Positions 1-10,397 of a stretch of 64,000 nt of DNA are shown in pieces (positions within the stretch are counted from its first letter, which is position 1; each line of letters begins with the position of its first letter). The translations under genes were made by a program, and so were the position numbers. The stretch is from Pseudomonadota bacterium (GTDB taxonomy: Bacteria; Pseudomonadota; Alphaproteobacteria; Caulobacterales; Caulobacteraceae): positions 1 to 64,000 of the forward strand of contig JAKBBV010000003.1 of the NCBI GenBank assembly GCA_021808285.1. Direction: 5' to 3'. The notes below the pieces were generated by a model. It was not told the DNA's origin and did not search any database. It was given only the letters and a program-made list of their open reading frames with translations.

Positions 1-87
1 CGACAGGGCCGAAAAGGCCAGGAAGGCCACGCCCAGGGGGCTCAGGACCCGATGCAGGGCGGTGGGGGCGGTATCGACCTCGTGCAT
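1..87 (-). CDS. N-terminus of a truncated protein (possible amino-acid permease-like membrane protein), runs off the window start
   Basis: Reverse-strand ATG at 87 opens MHEVDTAPTALHRVLSPLGVAFLAFSALS; only ~29 aa visible. Confidence 0.3.
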   Translation of the reverse strand, partial: MHEVDTAPTALHRVLSPLGVAFLAFSALS

Positions 88-470
88 GGATCGAGCTTTC
101 CGGGCGGCCGGCGGCGAAGTCAATCGAGAGGCGGCGACGGGCAACATCTTCCCCCAGGCCGAGACGGAATCGGGCGCGACGCCTCGCCAGCGATCATGCC
201 CCCTGGGCCCGCCCGGCCATTCGGTAACTTTCCAGACGCAAGTTCAGGAGCGGAATGACGGGAAGATCAGCGACAGGGGTTGACAATATGCAAAGACCCG
301 GCGCAAAATTCTGTCCTCCCTGCTCACACCTCCATGAACCGGAAACGGTCATGCCAGATTGTCTCGACCCCCGGCAGGCCCTGATCGCGCCCGTCGCCTT
401 GCGCTCGGGGCCTGAACCAGGACGAGGAACCAGGACGAGGAACGCGGCCAGACTTTGGCCAGGATGCGGC

Positions 471-525
471 CCATCCCGCAGCCATCCCGCAGCCATCCCG
501 CAGCCATTCCGCAGCCATTCCGCGG
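471..525. repeat. 11-bp tandem repeat (CCATCCCGCAG), 5 units with minor variants
   Basis: Direct reading: ccatcccgcag x3, ccattccgcag, ccattccgcgg. Confidence 0.85.
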
Positions 526-771
526 CCAATCCTGTTGCCATTTGTGGCCAGACATGTTCCCAAACTGGCCGCATGAATTGGCGCCAAAGACCCCATAATC
601 ACAAATTCTTCTTATATTATTCAATGTGTTATTTGTTTTCGAATCTAGCCGTGATTTCAAAAACCCTCGCGCGATCCGAAACGGACCCTCTGGAAGGCGA
701 TCCGCCCTCCCTCGCCGGAATTCCTTGGCGGCGAGTCTGGGCGGACGGCCCTGGCCGATGGCGCGGTCGGC

Positions 772-2697
772 TCAGCGGCGCGGCGGGTGATCCTCCGCCT
801 CGCCGGCGCGGTCGGCCGGGAGGACGGGCAGGATCAGCGCCGAGGGATGGGAGGCGTCGTGCAGGATCGTCTGGGTCGCCTTCACCGTCCGCGTCGTGGT
901 CGCCAGAGTCGCGCCGGTGTTGGGATTGGGATCGAACTGCGGATAGTCGCTGGAGGAGATCTCCAGGCGCAGGCGATGGCCCGCCTTGAACAGGTTGGCC
1001 GTGGGCCAGACATGGATCTCATAGCGATAGACCTGGCCGGGAACGATTGGGGTCGGCTGGGTCAGGCTCTGGCGATAGCTGGCGCGCTGGATGCCGTTGG
1101 CCAGGTTGATCGCCCGGCCGTCGGGAAACACGTCCACCAGCTTGGCGGTGAAGTCGGTATCCGGCGCGGTGGAGCGGGCATAGAGCACCACGGTGATCGG
1201 CCCCACCACCTCAAGGGGCTGGGTCAGGACGGCGCTGGAATAGACCAGGATGTCGGCCCTCTGCTCCAGACCCGACTGGTCGAACTGGCCCTGCGGCCCG
1301 CTGGTCCAGGAACAGCAGGAATGGCCGCCCAGGCTCGGGACGGGATTTGCGGGGTCATAGACGTAGGCATCGCTCGCCTGACCGGCCGCGACCGCGCCCG
1401 GCGCCGGCGTTCCTGGACCCTCAAGGCGGCCATCGCCCATGACCGAGGCGGCGTGGCCGTCGCTGGCCAGACGCCAGGTCTCGCTCACCGTTCCGGGCAC
1501 GGGCCAGGCCGCCGCGCGATGCCAGCGGCTCTCGCCCATGACGAAATAGTCCACCCGCGGGCCCGTGGCGACGCCGTTGTCCTCGCCTTTGAGGAAGTGG
1601 TCGAACCACATCAGCGTCAGCTCATTGACCGGGCTGTCGGCGACCTCGCCAAGGTCGTGCAGGCGGGGGCTGACGACGCTGTCGGGACGGCCCCAGCCGA
1701 TATGCTCCCAGGGGCCGATGACAATGCGCTGATCCGTCCGGGCCTCCGCCGTGGCGCCGTGGGCCTGGACGCCGTTGAAGTTGCGAAGCGCGCCGTCGAG
1801 GAAGGCGTCATACCAGCCGTCGAAGGCGAGCACCGGCACGGCGACCTTGTCCCAGCGTCTCTCGATGCTGAAGGCCCGCCAGTAGGCGTCATCGGTGGGG
1901 TGCTTGAGCGCGTCGAAGAAATAGGGCGCCCGGGCCGGATCGTCCGGGCCGAACACGGGCACACGGTCATAGGGCGTAAAGCCCATCCACCTGGCCATCT
2001 GGTGCGTCGCCTCGGTCAGCGCCGCTTCGGACGCGCCGTCCTGGCGGTTGATCGCCGCGGTGCGGGCGATGGTCTCGTCCATCCAGGGCTCGATGAAGGC
2101 GAGACGGAAGGCGCCGTCCTCATAGGTCCAGCCCTGATAATAGTCCGACGCCGTGTTCGAGGGGACGATGGCCTTGAGCGAGGGCGGCGCGGCTGTGGAC
2201 GCCAGCCACTGGGTCGCGCCCACATAGGAGGAGCCATACATCCCCACCCGGCCGTTCGATCCCGGCAGGCGCGCGGCCCACTCCACGGTGTCATAGCCGT
2301 CGTCCCGGTCGTGGGCATATTCGTAGAAGATCCCGTTCGAGGCCCCCTGCCCGCGGATGTCCTGAACCACAACGATATAACAGTGCGAGGCGTACCAGTC
2401 CGGCGTCTGGAAGCGGGAGGGCTGCACCTGCGCGGCGTCCTTGCCGTATTGGGTGCGCATGAGGATCACGGGGACCTTCTGATCGGTCGCCGGGCGATAG
2501 ACATCGGCGCGCAGGACCACGCCGTCGCGCATGGTCGCGGGCACATTGGAGGTCTTCTCCACCTTGCAGGCCCCGCGCCCTTCAGAGGGCGGCCAGGCGG
2601 CCCGGGCCGGGCCCGCCGAGCCCAGGCCGGCGGCGAGCGAAACCACGCCAAGACACAGAACCGCCGCCGCGCCGCCGCGCCCACCCTGATCCGCCAT
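772..2697 (-). CDS. CocE/NonD family hydrolase (X-Pro dipeptidyl-peptidase S15 type)
   Basis: Motifs MRDGVVLRADVYRP, GRVGMYGSSYVG, GPWEHIGWG, C-terminal jelly-roll typical of CocE/NonD; signal peptide. Confidence 0.9.
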   Translation of the reverse strand: MADQGGRGGAAAVLCLGVVSLAAGLGSAGPARAAWPPSEGRGACKVEKTSNVPATMRDGVVLRADVYRPATDQKVPVILMRTQYGKDAAQVQPSRFQTPDWYASHCYIVVVQDIRGQGASNGIFYEYAHDRDDGYDTVEWAARLPGSNGRVGMYGSSYVGATQWLASTAAPPSLKAIVPSNTASDYYQGWTYEDGAFRLAFIEPWMDETIARTAAINRQDGASEAALTEATHQMARWMGFTPYDRVPVFGPDDPARAPYFFDALKHPTDDAYWRAFSIERRWDKVAVPVLAFDGWYDAFLDGALRNFNGVQAHGATAEARTDQRIVIGPWEHIGWGRPDSVVSPRLHDLGEVADSPVNELTLMWFDHFLKGEDNGVATGPRVDYFVMGESRWHRAAAWPVPGTVSETWRLASDGHAASVMGDGRLEGPGTPAPGAVAAGQASDAYVYDPANPVPSLGGHSCCSWTSGPQGQFDQSGLEQRADILVYSSAVLTQPLEVVGPITVVLYARSTAPDTDFTAKLVDVFPDGRAINLANGIQRASYRQSLTQPTPIVPGQVYRYEIHVWPTANLFKAGHRLRLEISSSDYPQFDPNPNTGATLATTTRTVKATQTILHDASHPSALILPVLPADRAGEAEDHPPRR

Positions 2698-2730
2698 CCG
2701 CCTCGCCCCTCCGTCTGTGGCTCGTCGCCG

Positions 2731-3831
2731 TCAGTAAAGCACGGCCATGGCCGAGCGGTCGAAATCCATCAGCTCTCCGGTCCGGCCCTCGCGGATCTTC
2801 ACCGCCCAGAGCGGATCCTGCAGCACCGCGCGGCCCACGGCGACGAGGTCGAAATCGCCCCGGTCCAGGCGACGGATCAGCTCGTCCAGGGAGGCGGGCT
2901 TGGAGGCCTCGCCCCCGTAGGCGGCCACGAACTCGCCGGTCAGGCCCACCGACCCCACCGTGATCGTCGGCGCGCCGGTGATCTTCTTGGCCCATCCGGC
3001 GAAGTTGAGGTCCGAGCCGTCGAACTCCGGCTCCCAGAACCGGCGCTGAGAGCAGTGGAACACATCGGCGCCGGCCTCGGCCAGGGGCTGCAGCCAGGCC
3101 TCCATATCCTTGGGCGTGGGCGCGAGGCGCGCGGCGAAATCCTGCTGCTTCCACTGCGAGAGGCGGATGATGACCGGGAAGGCCGGCCCCACGGCGGCGC
3201 GCACCGCCTTGAGGATCTCGGCCGCGAATCGCGCCCGCTCGGCGATGGAGGGGCCGCCGAACAGGTCGGCGCGTTCATTGGTGCCGTCCCAGAAAAACTG
3301 GTCGATCAGATAGCCGTGAGCGCCGTGCAGCTCGACCGCGTCGAAACCCAGGCGCTTGGCGTCCGCCGCGGCGGCGGCGAAGGCGGAAATGGCGTCGGAG
3401 ACCTCGGCGTCCGTCATCGGTTCGCCGAAGCGGTGACCGGGGCTGGACAGGCCGGAGGGGCTGTCATAGGCGCCGGGCGGCGACCAGTCCTGCCGTCGGC
3501 TGCGCACGGCTCCCACGTGCCAGAGCTGTGGCGCGATGAAGCCGCCTTGCGCGTGAACCGCATCCGCCACACGCCCCCAGGCGGCCAGCTCCGCCTCGCC
3601 GTGGAAGCGCGGAATATCGGGGTCATTGAGCGAGGCCGGTCGGCTGACCCCGGTCCCTTCCGTGACGATCAGGCCGATCTGGGCCGCCGCGCGCCGGGCA
3701 TAGTAGGCCGCGACCTCTTCCGTCGCCACGCCTCCCGGCGACTTGGAGCGGGTCATGGGCGCCATGACCAGGCGATTGGGCAGGTCGAGCCCGTTGAAGG
3801 AAAAGGGCCGGAACAGGGATTCGACGCTCAT
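2731..3831 (-). CDS. NADH:flavin oxidoreductase / Old Yellow Enzyme family (alkene reductase)
   Basis: LFRPFSFNGLDLPNRLVMAPMTRS, FDAVELHGAHGYLIDQF, VAVGRAVLQDP. Confidence 0.92.
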   Translation of the reverse strand: MSVESLFRPFSFNGLDLPNRLVMAPMTRSKSPGGVATEEVAAYYARRAAAQIGLIVTEGTGVSRPASLNDPDIPRFHGEAELAAWGRVADAVHAQGGFIAPQLWHVGAVRSRRQDWSPPGAYDSPSGLSSPGHRFGEPMTDAEVSDAISAFAAAAADAKRLGFDAVELHGAHGYLIDQFFWDGTNERADLFGGPSIAERARFAAEILKAVRAAVGPAFPVIIRLSQWKQQDFAARLAPTPKDMEAWLQPLAEAGADVFHCSQRRFWEPEFDGSDLNFAGWAKKITGAPTITVGSVGLTGEFVAAYGGEASKPASLDELIRRLDRGDFDLVAVGRAVLQDPLWAVKIREGRTGELMDFDRSAMAVLY

Positions 3832-4047
3832 GGGGCTCCTGTGGGACGATCACGCCCGCGGCTCGGCGCGGCGCCGGGATGTAGGGGAGGACTATTGGAC
3901 TGGCGCGCGGATGATGTCACGCTGCGGCGTTGGGCGCGCCGAATGTTCAGCCTGGGTTCAGATTGGCGGAGCTAAGTGAGTCGAAGAGCGTCGCGTCGCG
4001 GGTCCACATTCCTGGCCCTGCGATGCGCCTGCGGAGAGGTTGGTCGA

Positions 4048-4617
4048 ATGGGTAAGCGTCTTCGGGCGGCCGCAGCCGTCCTTGCGGCCGGGGCGGCGGC
4101 GATGACCGCCGCGCCGGCCTTGGCCCAGTTCCACGGCGGTGGCGGCGGCGGCTTCCACGGCGGCGGCGGAGGGTTTCACGGCGGCGGAGGGTTTCACGGC
4201 GGTGGCGGCTTCCACGGCGGTGGTTTCCGTGGCGGCGGTTTTCACGGCGCTTACGGCGGTTTCCACGGAGGCTATGGCGGTTGGCGCGGCGGCGGTTGGC
4301 GCGGTGGCGGCTGGGGTTACGGGCACGGCTTCTACGGCGGCTGGCGCGGCGGCTGGGGCGGCTATGGCGGCTGGGGTTGGGGTGGGTTTGGCCTGGGTCT
4401 TGGACTGGGTTGGGGCCTCGGCTACCCCTGGGGCTGGGGGTACGATCCCTGGGCCTGGGGTTATGATCCCTGGTTCGCCGGCTGGTACGATGATTATGCG
4501 CCGGTCTACACCGCTCCGGCCGTGACCACGGTCACGCCTGAGGATTACGGCTGTGACGGCTGGCGCTGGGACGCCCAGGACGGCAAGTACGTCCCCGCGA
4601 AGGTGTCCTGCGACTGA
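4048..4617 (+). CDS. Exported glycine/histidine/tryptophan-rich low-complexity protein
   Basis: Signal peptide MGKRLRAAAAVLAAGAAAMTAAPALA followed by FHGGGG repeats and GWRGG repeats; C-terminal DGWRWDAQDGKYVPAKVSCD. Confidence 0.75.
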   Translation: MGKRLRAAAAVLAAGAAAMTAAPALAQFHGGGGGGFHGGGGGFHGGGGFHGGGGFHGGGFRGGGFHGAYGGFHGGYGGWRGGGWRGGGWGYGHGFYGGWRGGWGGYGGWGWGGFGLGLGLGWGLGYPWGWGYDPWAWGYDPWFAGWYDDYAPVYTAPAVTTVTPEDYGCDGWRWDAQDGKYVPAKVSCD

Positions 4618-4663
4618 GGCTGACCCGCGCCTGAAGCTGTCCTGGGGCTAAGTCCCCGTCGAA

Positions 4664-4687
4664 GGCGCGGCGGTCAGCCGCCGCGCC
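4664..4687. terminator. Strong GC hairpin between convergent genes, possible bidirectional terminator
   Basis: GGCGCGGCGG-TCAG-CCGCCGCGCC, 10-bp perfect arms, no clear U-tract. Confidence 0.45.
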
Positions 4688-4700
4688 CGCGAGGCTCAGC

Positions 4701-4991
4701 TCAGCCGACGGTGTCCAGCATCTCGATCTGAGGACGCCCGTCCATGTGCGGCCCCATTTCGCGGCCGATTTCCTTGAAATAGTCGGTCTGGCCGTGAGCG
4801 GCGAGGGCCTCCTGGTCGGCATAAAGCTCCAGTACGCGATAGGTATTGGCTTCCGCGCGGCTCTTGGTCAGCTGATAGAGCTTCGCCCCGGCCTCGTTGG
4901 CGCGGACCTTCTCGGCAAGCCTCGTGAATACGGCCTCGAACGCCGCGCCCTGTCCGTCCTTCACCTTGATGGTGGCGATGATGCCGATCAT
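4701..4991 (-). CDS. Putative quinol monooxygenase (antibiotic biosynthesis monooxygenase domain)
   Basis: MIGIIATIKVKDGQGAAFEAVF...RVLELYADQEALAAHGQTDYFKEIG. Confidence 0.85.
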   Translation of the reverse strand: MIGIIATIKVKDGQGAAFEAVFTRLAEKVRANEAGAKLYQLTKSRAEANTYRVLELYADQEALAAHGQTDYFKEIGREMGPHMDGRPQIEMLDTVG

Positions 4992-5143
4992 CGGGTCCTC
5001 CTGTTGTGATTTGCGGAGGAGCTATAGGACAGCCCGGGGGCCGCGGCCAGACGTGGGAGCGACTTGCGGAGCGACTTGGGGCGCGGCTTGGGACGTGGTT
5101 TCGAGCGCGGTGTCTCGGCGGCCGCTCGCAGCCCCGACAGGGA

Positions 5144-5464
5144 TCAGGCGGACTGATCCCAGCCGTAGGCGACCCAGGAGTGGCCCCCCAGGTGGCGGGC
5201 TTCGAGGACACCCTCCGGACCGGCGCTCCGGCTTCGGCCCTGGCGCGCCTTCACTCCGGCCATCGCGAAGGCCAGAACGACTGCGCTGATCGCACCCACC
5301 AGGATCAGGCCAAAGGCGACCAGCACCGCCAGCAGCGCCCCTATCGCCAGAGCCCCCGCCCAGGCCGCTCCGCCAAGCAGCGACCCGACGACCCTCGCGG
5401 GCGAGAAGCCTGACCCTCTGCGGGGAGCGGGACCCTGCGGCGACGCCGCAAACACCTCGGTCAT
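5144..5464 (-). CDS. Hypothetical membrane protein
   Basis: Hydrophobic segments WAGALAIGALLAVLVAFGLILVGAISAVVLAFAMAGV. Confidence 0.55.
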   Translation of the reverse strand: MTEVFAASPQGPAPRRGSGFSPARVVGSLLGGAAWAGALAIGALLAVLVAFGLILVGAISAVVLAFAMAGVKARQGRSRSAGPEGVLEARHLGGHSWVAYGWDQSA

Positions 5465-5588
5465 GAACGCCTCTTCCAGCGCCCTTCGCCGTATCGCCGG
5501 CTCGGCGCCTCTTTGCTAATGTGAACGTTCCAGTCCCAGCGTCAACAGGCAGCGATCGCCTTCAGGAGCGGGCCCCGATCACATTCCC

Positions 5589-5690
5589 GGGACAAGCGCC
5601 CGCCCTCACGCGGACGCGGGCCTGGGACAAGCGCCCGCCTTCAGGCGGACGGGGGCCTGGGACAAGCGCCCGCCTTCAGGCGGACGGGGG
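5589..5690. repeat. Three tandem 35-bp units with internal dyad (REP-like)
   Basis: gggacaagcgcccgcc[ct]tca[cg]gcggacg[cg]gggcct repeated at 5589, 5624, 5659; each carries CCGCC-TTCA-GGCGG-type symmetry. Confidence 0.8.
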
Positions 5691-5767
5691 AGGGCGACGC
5701 CTCTTGATCATCCCCTCGTCAGGACTAAACACCCAATCCGCAGCCTTCCGGCGCCAGAGACAGATCC

Positions 5768-6628
5768 ATGCCCCGTCGCCTTCTCCTCGTTTCCGGCCTG
5801 ATCGCCGCCCTCGGCCTCTGCGACGCCCATGCTCAGTCGCCGCCAGCCCAGCCAGGTCCTGCGGCAGGCGCCGTCACGCTGGACACTGGAGATCAAGGCG
5901 AACCCTTGCCCGCCAACGCGCCGAAGGACCCCTATTTCCTGGCTGCCTGGTGCTATGGGGCGCTCGATCAATACCTCTACATCTACGAGCAGATCATTCC
6001 TCAGCTCCAGGCGATCGATAAGGAGTTCGGCTCGAGCGTGAAGAACGAGGAGCGCCCCTACGCCTCCGACATGGCCGCCGCGCGCAAGGAGCTGAAGGTG
6101 CTCTCAGGGGCGGTCGAGGCCGCGGAAAAGGCCAGCATCCGGGTCATCGCGCCGCTGGGAGCGACGGAGGTCAGGGAGGGCCGCAATATCTGGTCGCTCG
6201 CCGAGACCGGCACGCGCCGCCAGCTCGCCGACGCCTGGCTGTCCTGGGCCTTGCCCGACGCCTGCGACGCCAATGCGCGGAGCCTCACCTCCCGTTCTGA
6301 GCTGCTCGGCGCGGCGCTGAAGTACAATGGACCTTCGGCGACGGACGTGCCGCCGGCCCCGGTGGTGGTCAAGGCTGACGAGGCGCCTGCGTCAACGCCG
6401 CCGCCGCCGACGCCGCCGACCAAAGCAGAGGCCGGCAAGGCCAAACCCGCCCCTCGCCGCGCCTCCGCCCTTCGCCACGCCCACGCCCACGCCCCGCGGC
6501 GCGCGCATGTGTCGCCGCCCGCCCCCGCGCCTGACGCTCCGGTGACCCCGGCCTCAAGCGACGCCAAGACGGACGAGGCCCTCGCGGCGCCGACGCCAGA
6601 ACCGGCGGCCGACGCTCCCCATCCCTGA
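5768..6628 (+). CDS. Exported hypothetical protein with Pro/Ala/His/Arg-rich C-terminal tail
   Basis: Signal peptide MPRRLLLVSGLIAALGLCDAHAQ; low-complexity tail KAKPAPRRASALRHAHAHAPRRAHV. Confidence 0.65.
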   Translation: MPRRLLLVSGLIAALGLCDAHAQSPPAQPGPAAGAVTLDTGDQGEPLPANAPKDPYFLAAWCYGALDQYLYIYEQIIPQLQAIDKEFGSSVKNEERPYASDMAAARKELKVLSGAVEAAEKASIRVIAPLGATEVREGRNIWSLAETGTRRQLADAWLSWALPDACDANARSLTSRSELLGAALKYNGPSATDVPPAPVVVKADEAPASTPPPPTPPTKAEAGKAKPAPRRASALRHAHAHAPRRAHVSPPAPAPDAPVTPASSDAKTDEALAAPTPEPAADAPHP

Positions 6629-6631
6629 GGC

Positions 6632-9259
6632 TCAGGCCTTGGCGTAGGCGAGGATCGGCGCCAGCCAGCGTTCCGCCTCGGAGAGGTCCCAACCCTTGCG
6701 GATGGCATAGTCCGCCACCTGGTCGCGTCCGATCCGGCCGACGCCGAAATAGTGCGCCTCGGGATGGGCGAAATAGATGCCGCTCACCGAAGAGGCCGGG
6801 GTCATCGCGAAGCTCTCGGTGAGCGCGACGCCGGTCGCCGCCGTCGCATCGAGCAGATCGAACAGGGTCGCCTTCTCGGTATGGTCGGGCTGGGCGGGGT
6901 AGCCCGGCGCGGGCCGAATGCCGCGATAGCGCTCGGCCAGCAACGCCTCCAGGTCGAAGCCCTCGTCCGGGGCATAGCCCCAGAGTTCGGTCCGCACCCG
7001 GTGGTGCAGCGCCTCGGCATAGGCCTCCGCCAGCCGATCGGTCAGTGAGGACAGGAGGATCGCGGAATAGTCGTCGCCCTTGGCGCGAAAGCTGGCGGCG
7101 ACGCCGCCGCGATCCGGCCCTGCGGTGACGGCGAAGCCGCCGATCCAGTCCTCCCCAGAGGGCGCCACGAAATCAGCGAGGGCGAGGTTGGCGCGGCCCT
7201 CCGACTTGGTCATCTGTTGGCGCAGGGTGTGCAAGCGCGCCCGGACCTGGGTGCGCGTCTCATCGGTCCAGACGACGATGTCATCGCCGTCCGAATTGGC
7301 GGGCCAGAAGCCGGCGACGCCTCGCGGCGCGAACCATTCCTCGGCGATGAGACGGTTCAGCAGGGCTTGACCATCAGCGAACAGGCTGCGGGCCGCGTCG
7401 CCAACCAGGTCATCCTCAAGGATCGCCGGATACCGGCCGACAAGTTCCCAGGCGGCGAAGAAGGGCGACCAGTCGATAAACGGCCGGATTTCCGCGAGCG
7501 AGAGATGAACCGGGCGCGCGCCAATGAAGGAGGGCCGAGGCGGCGGCGGCGAGGTCCAGTCTATGCGGAACGCATTCGCCCTCGCCTCCTGAAGGCCGGC
7601 GCGCGCCTTGCTGTCCTGACTGCGGGCGAACTGCTCGCGGATCTGCTCATATTCCGCGCGCGTTTCGGCCACGGCGCGCGCGCTCTCAGTTGGAGACAGT
7701 AGCGAGGACACCACGCCGACGGCGCGACTGGCGTCGAGCACATAGGTGGTCGAGCCCGAGGGATAGGCCGGGGCGATCTTCACCGCCGTGTGGGTGCGGC
7801 TCGTCGTGGCGCCGCCGATCAGGAGCGGGACCCTGAAACCGCGTCGCTCCATCTCCGAGGCCACGAACACCATTTCGTCGAGCGACGGCGTGATCAGGCC
7901 TGACAGTCCGATCGCATCGGCGCCGTGGGCCTGCGCCTCGTCGAGAATCCGGTCAGCCGGGGTCATGACGCCAAGGTCGATGACCTCATAGTTGTTGCAC
8001 TGCAGAACGACCCCGACGATGTTCTTGCCGATATCGTGGACGTCGCCCTTGACCGTGGCCATGACGATCTTGCCGGCGCTCTGCCGCGGGCCGTCTGACG
8101 CCTCGGTCTCCATGAACGGCAGGAGCCAGGCCACAGCCTGCTTCATCACCCGGGCCGACTTGACCACCTGAGGCAGAAACATCTTGCCGGCGCCGAAAAG
8201 ATCGCCCACCCGGTTCATGCCCGCCATCAAGGGGCCTTCGATCACGTCCAGAGGCCGGGTGGCCTTGAGCCGAGCCTCCTCGGTGTCGGCGTCGATGAAC
8301 TCCGTGATTCCATGCACCAGGGCGTGGCTCAGTCGCTCCTCGACAGCCGCTCGACGCCAGGCGTCGTCGACGGCCTTGGCCTCGGACTTGCCGCCCTTAT
8401 AGCGCGGCGCCAGCTCCACCAGCCGCTCGGTCGCATCGGGGCGCCGATTGAGGACCACGTCTTCCACCGCCTCGCGCAAAGCGGGCTCGATCTCGTCATA
8501 GACCGGCAGTTCGCCCGCGTTGACGATCCCCATGTCCATGCCCGCGGCGATGGCGTGGTAGAGGAACACCGAATGCATGGCGCGACGGACCGGCTCGTTG
8601 CCGCGGAAGCTGAACGACACATTCGACACCCCGCCCGAGACCCGGGCATAGGGCAGCTGCTGCTTGATCGCCCGGGTCGCCTCGATGAAGTCGACGCCGT
8701 AATTGTCATGCGCCTCGATCCCTGTGGCGATGGCGAAGATGTTGGGGTCAAAAATGACGTCCTCGGGCGGAAAACCGATCGTCTGGGTGAGCAGGCGATA
8801 GGCCCTGTCGCAGATCTCCACCTTGCGGGCGCGAGTATCGGCCTGGCCGGCCTCGTCGAAGGCCATGACCACCACCGCAGCGCCGTAGCGAAGGCACTTG
8901 GTCGCCTGGGTCAGGAAGGCGGCCTCGCCCTCCTTCAGGGAGATCGAATTGACGATGGCCTTGCCTTGGACGCACTTCAGACCGGCTTCGATCACCTCCC
9001 ACTTCGAAGAGTCGACCATGATCGGGACCCGGGCGATATCGGGTTCGGCCGCCAGAAGGTTGAGGAAGGTCGTCATGGCGCGGACGCTGTCGAGCAGGCC
9101 CTCGTCCATGTTCACGTCGAGAACCTGCGCCCCCGCCTCCACCTGCGCCCGGGCCACGGACAAGGCGGCGGCATAGTCGCCCTCGGTGATCAGCTTGCGA
9201 AAGCGCGCCGATCCGGTGACGTTGGTGCGCTCACCGATATTGACGAAGACAGGCCTCAC
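6632..9259 (-). CDS. metH: Methionine synthase, cobalamin-dependent, C-terminal portion (pterin-binding, B12-binding and AdoMet activation domains)
   Basis: [50 protein letters not shown], activation-domain [18 protein letters not shown]. Confidence 0.95.
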   Translation of the reverse strand: MRPVFVNIGERTNVTGSARFRKLITEGDYAAALSVARAQVEAGAQVLDVNMDEGLLDSVRAMTTFLNLLAAEPDIARVPIMVDSSKWEVIEAGLKCVQGKAIVNSISLKEGEAAFLTQATKCLRYGAAVVVMAFDEAGQADTRARKVEICDRAYRLLTQTIGFPPEDVIFDPNIFAIATGIEAHDNYGVDFIEATRAIKQQLPYARVSGGVSNVSFSFRGNEPVRRAMHSVFLYHAIAAGMDMGIVNAGELPVYDEIEPALREAVEDVVLNRRPDATERLVELAPRYKGGKSEAKAVDDAWRRAAVEERLSHALVHGITEFIDADTEEARLKATRPLDVIEGPLMAGMNRVGDLFGAGKMFLPQVVKSARVMKQAVAWLLPFMETEASDGPRQSAGKIVMATVKGDVHDIGKNIVGVVLQCNNYEVIDLGVMTPADRILDEAQAHGADAIGLSGLITPSLDEMVFVASEMERRGFRVPLLIGGATTSRTHTAVKIAPAYPSGSTTYVLDASRAVGVVSSLLSPTESARAVAETRAEYEQIREQFARSQDSKARAGLQEARANAFRIDWTSPPPPRPSFIGARPVHLSLAEIRPFIDWSPFFAAWELVGRYPAILEDDLVGDAARSLFADGQALLNRLIAEEWFAPRGVAGFWPANSDGDDIVVWTDETRTQVRARLHTLRQQMTKSEGRANLALADFVAPSGEDWIGGFAVTAGPDRGGVAASFRAKGDDYSAILLSSLTDRLAEAYAEALHHRVRTELWGYAPDEGFDLEALLAERYRGIRPAPGYPAQPDHTEKATLFDLLDATAATGVALTESFAMTPASSVSGIYFAHPEAHYFGVGRIGRDQVADYAIRKGWDLSEAERWLAPILAYAKA

Positions 9260-9317
9260 GGACGGGCGCTCCGGGGCCGTTGGCGGTCCATGGGACCCGT
9301 TTTGAGAACAGGGACCA

Positions 9318-10397
9318 TCACGCCAGCTCGAACGCCTCGAGACCGGACAGACGCAGGGCCGGCGTCATTTCCGGCGGCACGCGTGGGGACGCCCCCCTGG
9401 CCGCCTCGGCGATGGCGGCGATGTGCTCTGGCGTCGTGCCACAGCAACCGCCCAGAATGTTCACCAGTCCGCTGGCCGCCCACTCCCGAAGCTGGCCCGC
9501 CGTCTCCTCCGGTGTTTCGTCATATTGGCCAAAGGCGTTGGGTAGTCCGGCATTGGGATAGGCCGCCACCAGGGTGTCGGCGATGCGCGCCAATTCGGCG
9601 ACGTGCGGGCGCATGAGCTCGGCGCCCAGAGCGCAGTTGAAGCCCACGGCGAAGGGGCGCGCATGCCGGATGGAGTGCCAGAACGCGGCCACCGTCTGCC
9701 CGGACAGCGTGCGTCCCGAGCGGTCCGTGATCGTACCCGAAATCCACAGCGGCAGGGGCTCGAACCCCTCGTCCTGGAGATCGAGAATGGCCTTGATCGC
9801 GGCCTTGGCGTTCAGGGTGTCAAAGACGGTCTCCACAAGGAAGAGGTCCACACCACCCTCGTGCAGCGCCCTGGCCTGTTCCCGATAGGCTTCATAGACC
9901 GCGTCGAAACTCACCTGGCGCGCCCCAGGATCGTTGACGTCGCTGGACATGGAGAGCGTGCGGTTGAGAGGTCCAATCGAACCCGCCACGAATCTCGGCT
10001 TCTCCGGCGTTCGCTGCGACCAGGCCTCCGCGGAGGTGCGCGCCAGTCGCGCGGCGGCAAGATTGAGATCACGCACGGCGCTCTCCAGGCCATAGTCGGC
10101 CTGGCTGATGGCGGTCGCATTGAAGGTGTTGGTTTCGGCGATGTCGGCGCCCGCCTCGAAATAGAGGTCGTGCAGATTGGCGACGATGTCCGGCCTCGTC
10201 AGGCACAGGAGGTCATTGTCGCCCTTGAGCGGCATAGCGTGGTCCGCAAAGCGCTCGCCGCGGAAATCCGCTTCCTCCAGCCCTCTGCGCTGGATCATCA
10301 CGCCCCACGAACCGTCGAGCACCAGGACCTGGGTCTTGGCCGCGGCATGAAGGGCAGCGATGCGCTCAGCGCGGCCCTGTCTTGGATCGACGCTCAT
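9318..10397 (-). CDS. Homocysteine S-methyltransferase domain (N-terminal portion of a split MetH)
   Basis: [36 protein letters not shown] zinc motif; start at 10397 overlaps the metF stop. Confidence 0.93.
   Translation of the reverse strand: MSVDPRQGRAERIAALHAAAKTQVLVLDGSWGVMIQRRGLEEADFRGERFADHAMPLKGDNDLLCLTRPDIVANLHDLYFEAGADIAETNTFNATAISQADYGLESAVRDLNLAAARLARTSAEAWSQRTPEKPRFVAGSIGPLNRTLSMSSDVNDPGARQVSFDAVYEAYREQARALHEGGVDLFLVETVFDTLNAKAAIKAILDLQDEGFEPLPLWISGTITDRSGRTLSGQTVAAFWHSIRHARPFAVGFNCALGAELMRPHVAELARIADTLVAAYPNAGLPNAFGQYDETPEETAGQLREWAASGLVNILGGCCGTTPEHIAAIAEAARGASPRVPPEMTPALRLSGLEAFELA

Noticed and set aside
471-525. CRISPR array
   Set aside because: Units are 11 bp, head-to-tail with no spacers; no cas genes anywhere in the window.
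787-3975. 1062-aa plus-strand ORF antisense to the CocE hydrolase and OYE genes
   Set aside because: GC-rich shadow ORF: composition dominated by R/G/A/H, no recognisable domains, and both opposing genes have strong family motifs.
8312-9616. 434-aa plus-strand ORF across metH
   Set aside because: Antisense shadow of well-supported metH coding sequences; no family motifs.
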